Assembly (NCBI RefSeq): GCF_014230055.1
Contig: NZ_JACHVA010000028.1
Span: 1 to 35,014, forward strand
Length of the DNA stretch: 35,014 nt
Direction of reading: 5' to 3'
Source of the DNA: Puniceicoccus vermicola
GTDB lineage: Bacteria; Verrucomicrobiota; Verrucomicrobiia; Opitutales; Puniceicoccaceae
Part shown: positions 8,861 to 16,048 of the stretch, piece after piece
Layout of the letters: the number at the start of each line of letters is the position of its first letter
Position numbering within the stretch: position 1 is the stretch's first letter
Position numbers and translations under genes: made by a program
The notes under the pieces: generated by a model
What the model saw: only the letters and a program-made list of their open reading frames with translations
What the model was told of the DNA's origin: nothing
Database searches by the model: none

Positions 8861-9040
8861 GCCCCCCTCCAGCCCCGACACCGTCGGGGCCCCTACAGCC
8901 CTCCATGCCATTCGGCAAACTCGAGGTTGCTGACAAGCAAAGAAGGAGTCTGAAATGGGACCATAGCCAAAGTCCCCAGAACCAGAACTCCCCTCATACT
9001 TGTAGGAGGGGGGGACCGGCGTCAGCCGGTGGGGAGGTTC
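8861..9040. repeat. Two REP-like hairpins in inverted orientation, ldhA-dnaX intergenic region
   Basis: The 474 bp between ldhA and dnaX contain no supported gene but two similar stem-loops. CCCCGAC-ACC-GTCGGGG lies at 8873-8889, followed by CCCCTACA. ACCGGC-GTCA-GCCGGT lies at 9015-9030, preceded by TGTAGGAGGGGGG, the inverse of the first flank. A C-rich tract lies on the outer side of each. This head-to-head layout resembles a BIME made of two REP sequences, the usual substrates of RAYT transposases, and a RAYT-like gene lies at 30466-31416. The rest of the region (8890-9000 and 9041-9259) shows nothing further. Confidence 0.55.
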
Positions 9041-9259
9041 CCCGCGTTCGAAAATCCTGGGCGGCCTGGATTCAAACTGAATAGCCCGTGCAAACAGCCC
9101 CCTGCTCCCGATGAAAGCATTCAACCTTCGTACCGCAACCGCTCGAAAAATCCCGCCTCTCCGCCCGAGCCTTCGTAAAGAGGCCGTTTGAGGCAATCGA
9201 TCGGACGATTCAAAATCTTTTCCGTTGCCCTGCCCGAATGTCCTTTTCAGTTTGAGATT

Positions 9260-10396
9260 GTGGAAGGTGGATACCAAGTCATTGCCCGTCGCTGGAGGCC
9301 GAAGCGCTTCGAGGATCTCGTTGGGCAGGAACATATCGTCCGCACGCTCTCGAATGCGATTGAGCGGGAGCGGCTGGCGCACGCCTACCTATTTATCGGC
9401 CCCCGTGGCACCGGGAAAACGAGTACCGCCCGCCTTCTCGCCTGCGCCCTGAACGGTTCGGAGAAACCTACGGTCAACTTCGATGCCGATTCCGACTTGG
9501 TTCAGGCAATAATGGGGGGCAGTTGCATGGATGTCATCGAGATCGATGGTGCCTCCAACAACTCCGTCGAGCAGGTTCGCGACCTCCGCGAGGATTGCCA
9601 ATACCGCCCATCCCAGTGCCCCTTCAAGATCTACATCATCGACGAGGTGCACATGCTCTCGCAGGCGGCTTTCAACGCTCTCCTCAAGACTCTCGAAGAA
9701 CCTCCCCCTCACGTTAAATTCATTTTTGCGACGACTGAGAGCAATAAAGTGCTCCCGACCATCGTCTCCCGCTGCCAACGCCTCGAATTTCGCCCGATCG
9801 ACGATGCAGAAATCGTCCGTCGCCTCGGGGAGATCTCCAAAGCTGAGGAAATTAAGGTCGAGGACTCCGCCCTGCGGGCCATCGCCAAGCTGGCCAACGG
9901 TGGAATGCGCGATGCACAGTCCATTCTCGATCAATTGATTTCCTTCTGCGGCACCGAAATCAGCGAAGGGGATGTCCTCTCCGTCTTCGGGATGGCCGGC
10001 GAAGCGGACTTGGCCAAACTCGGACGCTCCCTCGCCGAGAGCGACTACGAAGGCCTGGTTTCCTGTGCCGACCGCTTCAGCCGCGAAGGGAAGGACCTTT
10101 CCCGGATCCTTACCGATCTTTCCGGACTCATCCGGGAAGCCCTGCTGGAAGCCATTCGTTCGGGGGGATCGAGCAACAAGCTGGGCCCGGTTCTCGAGAT
10201 CGAACCTCTTCTGCGCATCCTCGACGCCCTCAAGGCGGGGGAACGGGCCGTGCAAAAGGGCCTCTCTGAACGCGTCAATTTTGAGGTTACGCTCCTTCGC
10301 GCCGTCGACCACGCCCGCACTCGACCCATCGATACTGTGATTCGCCAAATCAGCGACCTCGTTGGAACTGAACCTGCGGGTCAAAAAAAAAATTGA
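9260..10396 (+). CDS. dnaX: DNA polymerase III gamma product (zero-frame reading of dnaX)
   Basis: DnaX is the ATPase of the clamp loader. Visible motifs are Walker [10 protein letters not shown] (Lys53), Walker [11 protein letters not shown], sensor 1 TTES, the arginine finger SRCQR, and the conserved opening [19 protein letters not shown]. The GTG at 9260 is preferred because the family starts just before YQV; the frame stays open to 9188. In this frame the protein ends QKKN-stop directly after a run of ten A, giving about 378 aa (domains I-III, gamma-like). The cysteine cluster of the usual zinc module is missing: between Cys62 and Cys89 there is no further cysteine. It lies upstream of rpe and probably shares its transcript. 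Confidence 0.93.
   Translation: MEGGYQVIARRWRPKRFEDLVGQEHIVRTLSNAIERERLAHAYLFIGPRGTGKTSTARLLACALNGSEKPTVNFDADSDLVQAIMGGSCMDVIEIDGASNNSVEQVRDLREDCQYRPSQCPFKIYIIDEVHMLSQAAFNALLKTLEEPPPHVKFIFATTESNKVLPTIVSRCQRLEFRPIDDAEIVRRLGEISKAEEIKVEDSALRAIAKLANGGMRDAQSILDQLISFCGTEISEGDVLSVFGMAGEADLAKLGRSLAESDYEGLVSCADRFSREGKDLSRILTDLSGLIREALLEAIRSGGSSNKLGPVLEIEPLLRILDALKAGERAVQKGLSERVNFEVTLLRAVDHARTRPIDTVIRQISDLVGTEPAGQKKN
10383..10392 (+). other. A10 slippery run in dnaX
   Basis: Ten A follow GGTC. In the zero frame they read CAA AAA AAA AAT TGA and terminate. If one A is skipped or lost, translation continues as [12 protein letters not shown] for a further 140 codons or so to 10817. Reaching this frame requires a +1 change (or -2). 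The -1 frame stops at a TAA about ten codons later. Thermus thermophilus dnaX uses transcriptional slippage on an A9 run for the same purpose, so a transcript-slippage mechanism is the most natural reading. A genome base-calling error of one A is the alternative. Confidence 0.75.
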
Positions 10397-10817
10397 GCGA
10401 GTCCCCCCGGGCCGTGAACCCGTAAAAGAGGCCGCAACGGCCTCTCCTCCCCCCTCAGAGAAACCTCCAGAGCCCGAAAAATCGGACGACGAGGAGGTAG
10501 ATTCCGGAAATCTCGAGGATACCACGGACTACTCTCCCCACGCCATCTATGGTTCGGATGAAGAGGATTCCAACGAACCTCCCCCCGACTACGAACCTCC
10601 CAAGCCCAAGAAGGCTCGGAAGCCCAAGCAATGGGAAGATGGGGAACACATCGACCTCGAAGCGGCCGTGGCAGAGGCCTCCGACCTCCCGGTCTCCGTC
10701 AACGAATTGGAGGCTCTCATCGCCAAAACTCCGCCCGAACTCCGCAAATTCCTCGAAGATGAGTTCAGTGCCGAATTTCTTGGACCCATTGTCGTCGATC
10801 CGAAAAAATTAGACTAA
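10393..10817 (+). CDS. dnaX: dnaX tau-specific C-terminal segment (+1 frame)
   Basis: This stretch of about 140 codons has no convincing start of its own: the only in-frame initiator is a TTG at 10362 without a ribosome binding site, and it overlaps the gamma frame. It begins with a proline-, lysine- and acid-rich linker ([17 protein letters not shown]) and ends in a compact predicted domain ([20 protein letters not shown] to DPKKLD). This composition fits the tau-type extension that contacts polymerase alpha and helicase. Joined to the preceding frame through the A10 run, it would give a tau of about 518 aa. It ends 14 bp before rpe. Confidence 0.75.
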
Positions 10818-10831
10818 CCATTCATCCAGCC

Positions 10832-11509
10832 ATGACCGATCCATCCTCCACTTCTTCGCCATTCCCCCCGAAGCTCGCCCCGTCGATGCTCGCGGGGAAT
10901 CACGCCAATCTTCGTGACGGCTTGGAGAAGATCTTAAAGCTACCAATCGAATGGCTGCACCTGGACATCATGGATGGCCACTTCGTTCCCAACCTGAGTT
11001 TCGGCCCCAAAACCATCGACGACCTGCGACCCATTGCGCCGGACCTTTTCTTCGACACCCACCTGATGCTGGCCCGCCCCGATCTCATGATCGATGCCTT
11101 TGCCAAGTCCTCTGACCAAATTACGATCCACGTCGAACCCTTCTACCCCATTCGCGAGACCCTACACGCCATTCGCGACAAAGGCCTCAAAGCCGGGCTC
11201 GCCCTCAACCCGGGCACTCCTCTCGAACGAGCTCTCCCTTTTCTCGAGGAAATCGATCTCCTCCTCCTCATGACCGTCCAACCGGGATTCGGAGGACAGT
11301 CTTTCCGCACCGAGGTCTTGGAGAAAATCCAAGCCGCCGACCAGATTCGCCGGGAGAAAGATCTCCCCTTCCGCATCGAAGTCGATGGAGGCGTCGACGC
11401 CGAAACCGGCCCCCAATGCCGTCAAGCCGGGGCCGATACCTTTGTCTGCGGAACCGCCTTCTTCAAAGCGGACAATCTCGAGAAATTCCGCCAGGGAATC
11501 GAAGAGTAA
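10832..11509 (+). CDS. rpe: Ribulose-phosphate 3-epimerase
   Basis: This enzyme interconverts D-ribulose 5-phosphate and D-xylulose 5-phosphate in the pentose phosphate pathway. It is a TIM-barrel protein of 225 aa, the normal length. It shows the family motifs KLAPSMLAGNHANL, WLHLDIMDGHFVPNLSFGP with metal-binding His and Asp, the THLML histidine, LNPGTPLE, MTVQPGFGGQSF and EVDGGVD with the catalytic Asp, followed by GADTFVCGTAFF for phosphate binding. The start ATG lies 14 bp after the dnaX tau stop, so the two are probably co-transcribed. No Shine-Dalgarno sequence is seen. Confidence 0.96.
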   Translation: MTDPSSTSSPFPPKLAPSMLAGNHANLRDGLEKILKLPIEWLHLDIMDGHFVPNLSFGPKTIDDLRPIAPDLFFDTHLMLARPDLMIDAFAKSSDQITIHVEPFYPIRETLHAIRDKGLKAGLALNPGTPLERALPFLEEIDLLLLMTVQPGFGGQSFRTEVLEKIQAADQIRREKDLPFRIEVDGGVDAETGPQCRQAGADTFVCGTAFFKADNLEKFRQGIEE

Positions 11510-11698
11510 CATCGAGGCCCCCAAAAAGCCGCCCTTAGAATCAGTTACTCGATTCGCTAGGATCACCAGGAATGATCGAGCCGGTAGCCGTGAAGGCCAT
11601 GAACAAGACGTGGCCCGCCAGCCGCCTAGGTGGGCGCTAAAGCAACCCACCCACAGTGAAGGGATCAAAACCTCCGAACCCTCGCTCAAATTTTCTCA

Positions 11699-11721
11699 GA
11701 AATGTGCTGAACCCACATTTC
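11699..11721. repeat. Inverted repeat in the rpe-yjbQ convergent intergenic region
   Basis: GAAATGTG and CACATTTC form a perfect 8-bp stem around a 7-base loop. It lies between the convergent ends of rpe and yjbQ, where a bidirectional terminator would be expected, but neither side has a clear T tract. Nothing else is supported in 11510-11794. Confidence 0.35.
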
Positions 11722-11794
11722 CATAAGCCATGCGGTTGGAGAGGCCAGAGAGGAGGCTGTTCCGGGCCCGTGCCGGCAACGACAGTGTCCTTCT

Positions 11795-12208
11795 CTACTG
11801 GGAGATGGAAACCACCAACGACCGCCGATGTGGGCGGTCACGGTGTTCCCAGAGGAAGATTCCCTGCCAGGTTCCGAGAGCGAGCCGACCATTGATCACC
11901 GGAATGGATTCCGAGGAACGGGTCAGGACCATTTTAATGTGGCTCGGCATATCATCCGGCCCCTCGAGAGTATGCTCGTAGCCCGTGCCATCGGGGACCA
12001 TCTCATCCATATACCGCTCCAAATCCGCCTGCGCAGTCGGATCCGCATTCTCCATCAAGACCAAGCTGCAGCTGGTATGACGGCAAAAAACAAGCGCCAG
12101 CGCCTCTGAGGCACCCGCGCTTGAGACCGCTGATTGAACGCGGTCGGTGATTTCATACAATCCTCTCCCCCCTGTTTCGACCGAGAACGTGTTGTTCGTG
12201 ACCGACAC
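11795..12208 (-). CDS. yjbQ: YjbQ family protein (UPF0047)
   Basis: A 137-residue single-domain protein of the YjbQ family. It carries the signature CRHTSCSLVLMENADP (around 42-57), the metal-site-like MPSHIKMVLT and the terminal LGTWQGIFLWEHRDRPHRR. Some members have weak thiamine-phosphate synthase activity; the physiological role is unsettled. The start is a GTG at 12208. The gene ends convergently with rpe. It follows rpmB on the same strand with a 33-bp gap, so read-through from rpmB is possible. Confidence 0.9.
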   Translation of the reverse strand: MSVTNNTFSVETGGRGLYEITDRVQSAVSSAGASEALALVFCRHTSCSLVLMENADPTAQADLERYMDEMVPDGTGYEHTLEGPDDMPSHIKMVLTRSSESIPVINGRLALGTWQGIFLWEHRDRPHRRSLVVSISQ

Positions 12209-12241
12209 CGGGAACTAGGGAAAGGAAAACCGTTCGAGGTC

Positions 12242-12472
12242 TTAGGCCTTAACGACCTTGCCCGCTTTCAGGGCTTTAGCCGACACCCAAATCCGCTTCA
12301 CTTGCCCGTTGGGCATGCGAACGCGAACCCGTTGCAGGTTGGGTCGGAAGGTGCGTTTGGAATTCTTCACGACGTGCGTGCCGATCCCTCCGCTCTTCTT
12401 GGATTGACCCTTGCGAGTGATTTTACCTCCCCGAATGGGACGACGACCTGTGATTGCGCAAATTCTAGACAT
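12242..12472 (-). CDS. rpmB: 50S ribosomal protein L28
   Basis: A 76-residue basic protein beginning MSRICAITGRRPIRGG and containing SKRTFRPNLQRVRV, the standard L28 signature, which binds 23S rRNA in the large subunit. Length and sequence are normal for bacteria, and no zinc cysteine pair is present. Transcription is on the minus strand. The terminator of the tracrRNA (12537-12570) lies 65 bp upstream and would insulate rpmB from tracrRNA transcription. No Shine-Dalgarno sequence is seen before the ATG. Confidence 0.97.
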   Translation of the reverse strand: MSRICAITGRRPIRGGKITRKGQSKKSGGIGTHVVKNSKRTFRPNLQRVRVRMPNGQVKRIWVSAKALKAGKVVKA

Positions 12473-12536
12473 GATGAATCTTGGGAAAACGGAGAAGAAA
12501 AACGGGTTGATCCCTATCGGGCAACCCTAAAGCGAT

Positions 12537-12570
12537 AAAAAAAACACGCGCCTCAAAGGCGCGTGTTTAA
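12537..12570 (-). terminator. Intrinsic terminator of tracrRNA
   Basis: A 12-bp stem (AACACGCGCCT/AGGCGCGTGTT core) with a three-base loop is followed on the minus strand by a run of eight T (12544-12537), the first of which pair into the stem. It ends the tracrRNA and separates it from rpmB. On the plus strand the trailing sequence is TTTAAAAAA, so termination in that direction would be weaker. Confidence 0.85.
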
Positions 12571-12651
12571 AAAACGCTTTCTTGGGCTGGCGTGATACGC
12601 ATTACGCACAGGAAGCCATACGCCCGCGTTATTAACTTTGTCTTGAATCCT
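12537..12651 (-). ncRNA. tracrRNA of the type II-C CRISPR system
   Basis: On the minus strand the RNA would begin at about 12651 and read GGATTCAAGACAAAG (12650-12636). This pairs with the first 16 bases of the crRNA-sense repeat (GCTTTGCCTTGAATCC), with one internal mismatch and one terminal G-U pair. An AU-rich TTAATAA, a nexus-like hairpin region (GGGCGT paired with ACGCC-type sequence at about 12584-12626) and a 12-bp terminator stem with a U tract follow. Total length is about 115 nt, usual for II-C tracrRNAs. A promoter with TTGACA, 17 bp and TTTAGT is placed so that transcription starts at the anti-repeat. It lies divergently upstream of cas9. In the complex it would pair with crRNA, recruit RNase III and anchor the guide in Cas9. 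Confidence 0.88.
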
Positions 12652-12671
12652 GAAAAAACTAAAAGGCCAGC
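12634..12671 (-). repeat. Degenerate full-length CRISPR repeat copy (anti-repeat plus vestige)
   Basis: The strongly matching anti-repeat core (12634-12650) continues upstream as a weaker match to the remainder of the repeat: GGCC, TTTTAG and TTTTTT at 12671-12652 line up loosely with TGCCGG, ATTAAG and CTTT. The tracrRNA gene thus appears to have grown out of a whole repeat in inverse orientation to the array. The upstream half has since decayed and now contains the -10 element. Confidence 0.55.
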
Positions 12672-12686
12672 ATCTCAATGTGTCAA
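12658..12686 (-). promoter_or_regulatory. tracrRNA promoter
   Basis: On the minus strand a perfect -35 hexamer TTGACA (12686-12681) is followed by exactly 17 bp and a TTTAGT -10 (12663-12658, four of six consensus positions). The predicted start, seven bases on, is the A at 12651, immediately before the anti-repeat. Confidence 0.75.
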
Positions 12687-12780
12687 CGCTTCTGAAGGTT
12701 CAAACAAGACACAACCGGGCACTTTCCGATAAAGGTTCTCAAAAATTACAACGCGACCGGAAAGCTCTTTTCTTTTTGGT

Positions 12781-12809
12781 TTTCCACAGCGTCAAAAATG
12801 CGCTAATAT
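12781..12809 (+). promoter_or_regulatory. Candidate cas9 promoter, possibly giving a leaderless mRNA
   Basis: TTTCCA (12781-12786), a 17-bp spacer and TAATAT (12804-12809) precede cas9; each hexamer matches four of six consensus positions. The expected start, about seven bases further, falls at 12816-12817, which is the first base of the cas9 ATG. No Shine-Dalgarno sequence lies before the ATG. Confidence 0.5.
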
Positions 12810-12816
12810 CCGAGCC

Positions 12817-15800
12817 ATGCCAAAGCAAGTTTCATTCGCATTCGACATCGGCCATGCCAGCATTGGTTGGGCAGCTATCAAGAAGAACGGTGCGGTCCCG
12901 GAACTTCTTGGTTGCGGAGTCGTGACCTTCAGACCTGACGATTGTCAAAACCACCAGCGTGCGGCATTTCGTCGAGGACGCCGTCACATCGCAGCGACCC
13001 GAAACCGGATGAAGCGCTTAGAGAGTCTTTTGCTTCACCTAGAAGTATTGTCGAAAATTGATATCCAAAATGCCCGTGAGAACCCCCACCCTTGGCCATG
13101 GCTACTTGCTGCACAGATTCTAACTGGTCAGCGCCAAGCTCTAACTTGGGCAGAGCTATGGGCGGTGATTCGCTGGTATGCACACAACCGCGGTTATGAT
13201 GGAAACGCGCTCTGGTCGGGCGAAGAAAATGAGGACGATAAGGAGGACACACAGAAGGTGGAAAACGCCAATCGCTTGATGGGCCTTTATCAAACCTCAA
13301 CCATGGCAGAAACCGTTTGCGCCTTTCTTGGAGTCGATCCCGCAAACACAAAAAATCCTTCTCTCGAATCCTATTTCAAAGGCCAGGATGCCGCCTTTCC
13401 TCGATCAGTTGTGCGAGCAGAAGTCGTTCGAATTCTGGAAGTCCACTTCGAAAAACTGCCAAGGTGCGATAAGGCATTTGTCGAGGCGCTCTGTGGCGCA
13501 GAAAGAGATTCTTGGAAACGCATTCCCTGCCCATCCATCCGCCTACCCAAACGATTTCACGGAGGTTTGCTTTTCGGGCAAATGGTTCCCCGATTCGACA
13601 ACCGCATTATTCCTCTCTGCCGGATCAGTGGAGAAAAAACACCGGACAAGAACTGTCGGGATTTTTACCGCTTCCGGTGGGGAATGCTTCTCTGCAATCT
13701 AAGGGTTTCTGATGACGAAACAGAATCCCGTCGTCTAAACGCCGCGGAACGGCAACTGGTCCATCAGGCGATACAAATCAACGGATACCTTACGCCTACC
13801 GGTTTGAAAACTGCCATAGAAAAGGCAACCGGAGCCACTCCGATCAATGTGGATCAGATGTTCATGACTCCGGAAATGGAAAAAGCGCTGGTCCTCGATC
13901 CCGTTCGACGTGAGATCTCTTCGCAGAAAATCTCCCCGATTTGGGAGACCATTCCCGAACGCTTCCAAAAGAGATTCGCCGGACGGCTATTTAAGAATCG
14001 CAGAGCTAGTTTGGCTCAATGGAGGGAGGATCTCGCCGAGGGCGGCGTAGAGCTTTCAGCTTTCGACCAGAGCGTTGAGTACAGTTATGAAGCCTATGCG
14101 AAGCGTAAGAAAAAACAAAAACTCGACCTACCCGAATTTTGCAGCGAGAGAATCTCCGTAGCATCCGCTAGTGGAAGAGCCCCCTATTCGCGTACACTCA
14201 TGGCTGAAGCTTGGGAAGCTGTATTCGATGACAGTAAGCCGGATCCCAAAGACCGGGGTGGATGCCTGGAAGAATCCTTAGAAGTCGTGACCAGGCAAAT
14301 TCAGAGATCGATTGACGAGAAAACGAACAACCACCTAGTCCGCCATCGTCTTTTGATTTTTCAGGAATTGCTCAAGGATTTAATCAAAAATTATGCGGAC
14401 GATGACTCAGCGAACGTCGATATAGTAGCTCTGGAAGTCATTCGGGATCTGCAAGAATTTTCTGCCAAAACAGCCAAAGAGAAAGCCCAATTAATGGGTC
14501 TAAAACTCGCCGACCACCGCAGAGCCGTAAAGCTAATCGAGAAGGAGCTGGAAAAATATGGTGGGGAATACCGGATCAGCGCAGGCTTAATCAAAAAGGT
14601 TCGTATCGCGACGGACTTGAATTGGACCTGTCCTTTTACCGGAAAACACTACTGCTTCGACGACTTAGTAAGAGGCAATGTCGATAGAGAACACATTATT
14701 CCGCGCTCGTGGCGACCCAGCGATGCCCTCGATGCTCTGGTTCTCACTTGGCCCGAGGTAAATCGATTGAAGGGCCAGCGCACTGCTTGGGAATTTATGG
14801 AACAGCAAAACGGCGGACAAGTTCCAGGGACAGATCTACGACTTCAGCCCCTCGCAAACTACGAAAAATTCGTCGATTCGCTAAAACCGAGATTCGATCC
14901 TCGCAAAGGACAACGGGACTTCATCGACGACGATCTCCGAAAATATCGGCGTAAGATGCTCTTACGCGTCAAGCACTTCGATAAACGAAAAAAGCCGGAG
15001 GGCGAAGCAGGCGGATTTACGGGCCGAGACCTCACCCAAACAAGCCACCTAAACAAACTGGCAGTATTGCAGGCTCGGGATATCCTTGATCGACCCTACG
15101 ACGACACGGTGTGGAGTCTGGCTGGCAGCGTTACAGCCGCCGTCCGCAAGGCTTGGAAGCTTGAAGGCTGCCTTGCCCGGGCTTGCCCCGAAACGGAAGG
15201 TAAAACGAAAACGGATATTCGCGAAATAACCCATCTGCATCATGCACTGGACGCGGTTACTATCGGATTGGCAGCCTTCTACTTTCCGAAGAACGGTAAA
15301 CTCTGGGACTTGATGAGTCGACGCCAGATCTCGCGTAAAGAAGATCAAACCGAATTCGAATCCCTCAGCCGCTTGCCTATCCGCTTTACGAAGAACGGTA
15401 AATGGGAAGTTCCCGAGGTGCGTCCTAAGCTCAAGAACCAAATCTCCGAACGACTGTTGGAAAAACGCGTAATTCAGCATCAGCCGAAGACCATGCGCGG
15501 TCTGAAAGTACAGCAAAATACATGGAGGGTTCTTCACGAAGACCCACAGGATGAGAATAAGATGGTCATCACGATTGCTAATCGCGATGAGAACAAGAAA
15601 CGAAAGCGAAGCACCAAAACCGAGCGAAAAAGCAAGCTTCTCGGACTCAGGCCAAAGGGCGAACAAGGAAAGTTGGCTAAACTGAAGGGAAGTTTGATCA
15701 TCGAAGAAAATTACGGCGTGATTCTTGATCCAGAAATTCGAGTCCTTCCCCACCTCAATGTCTTCGAAGAAATCGCAAATGCCAGAAAGACCAATGGAGG

Positions 15801-16044
15801 CGTCAATCCACGAGTAATTCGCGGCGGTAGTCTCATTAAAGTAGAGAAAGGTCGGTATGAAGGTGTTTGGAAGGTCTTCTCGATCAAAGACGCCAAGGCT
15901 GGATTTCTCATCGACATGGCCTCTCCCGAAATAGTGAAAGCAGCCAATAAAGTTCGAGGATGCGTGATGAATGCGCGATTGAATAGCTTATTGAAGGGTA
16001 GACTAACAATTCTCGAACCTGACTATACGGGTCATTTCGAGTGA
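12817..16044 (+). CDS. cas9: Cas9 endonuclease, type II-C
   Basis: RNA-guided DNA endonuclease of 1075 aa, a compact II-C form. Visible parts in order: RuvC-I FAFDIGHASIGWA (Asp10); arginine-rich bridge helix at 49-75 (AAFRRGRRHIAATRNRMKR); alpha-helical recognition lobe; RuvC-II VDIVALEVIRD (Glu540); HNH domain with VDREHIIPRS (His626) and EVNRLKGQRT (Asn649); RuvC-III HLHHALDAVTIG (His808/His809, Asp812); then a basic PAM-interacting C-terminal region. All nuclease residues appear intact. The HNH Asp that usually precedes the catalytic His is Glu (REH). Overall it resembles Cas9 of Akkermansia and related Verrucomicrobia. cas1 follows after 4 bp. The A-rich wording of the gene differs from the GC-rich neighbours, hinting at horizontal acquisition. 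Confidence 0.97.
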   Translation: MPKQVSFAFDIGHASIGWAAIKKNGAVPELLGCGVVTFRPDDCQNHQRAAFRRGRRHIAATRNRMKRLESLLLHLEVLSKIDIQNARENPHPWPWLLAAQILTGQRQALTWAELWAVIRWYAHNRGYDGNALWSGEENEDDKEDTQKVENANRLMGLYQTSTMAETVCAFLGVDPANTKNPSLESYFKGQDAAFPRSVVRAEVVRILEVHFEKLPRCDKAFVEALCGAERDSWKRIPCPSIRLPKRFHGGLLFGQMVPRFDNRIIPLCRISGEKTPDKNCRDFYRFRWGMLLCNLRVSDDETESRRLNAAERQLVHQAIQINGYLTPTGLKTAIEKATGATPINVDQMFMTPEMEKALVLDPVRREISSQKISPIWETIPERFQKRFAGRLFKNRRASLAQWREDLAEGGVELSAFDQSVEYSYEAYAKRKKKQKLDLPEFCSERISVASASGRAPYSRTLMAEAWEAVFDDSKPDPKDRGGCLEESLEVVTRQIQRSIDEKTNNHLVRHRLLIFQELLKDLIKNYADDDSANVDIVALEVIRDLQEFSAKTAKEKAQLMGLKLADHRRAVKLIEKELEKYGGEYRISAGLIKKVRIATDLNWTCPFTGKHYCFDDLVRGNVDREHIIPRSWRPSDALDALVLTWPEVNRLKGQRTAWEFMEQQNGGQVPGTDLRLQPLANYEKFVDSLKPRFDPRKGQRDFIDDDLRKYRRKMLLRVKHFDKRKKPEGEAGGFTGRDLTQTSHLNKLAVLQARDILDRPYDDTVWSLAGSVTAAVRKAWKLEGCLARACPETEGKTKTDIREITHLHHALDAVTIGLAAFYFPKNGKLWDLMSRRQISRKEDQTEFESLSRLPIRFTKNGKWEVPEVRPKLKNQISERLLEKRVIQHQPKTMRGLKVQQNTWRVLHEDPQDENKMVITIANRDENKKRKRSTKTERKSKLLGLRPKGEQGKLAKLKGSLIIEENYGVILDPEIRVLPHLNVFEEIANARKTNGGVNPRVIRGGSLIKVEKGRYEGVWKVFSIKDAKAGFLIDMASPEIVKAANKVRGCVMNARLNSLLKGRLTILEPDYTGHFE

Positions 16045-16048
16045 CGAC

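Noticed and set aside
10362-10817. Separate small gene after dnaX
   Set aside because: Only a TTG start without ribosome binding site, overlapping dnaX; the A10 run and tau-like composition favour one gene with slippage.
12632-12720. tracrRNA on the plus strand
   Set aside because: The plus-strand reading also complements part of the repeat, but the matching half would be the wrong one for II-C guides, and no terminator follows. The minus strand has the promoter, pairing and terminator in the right order.
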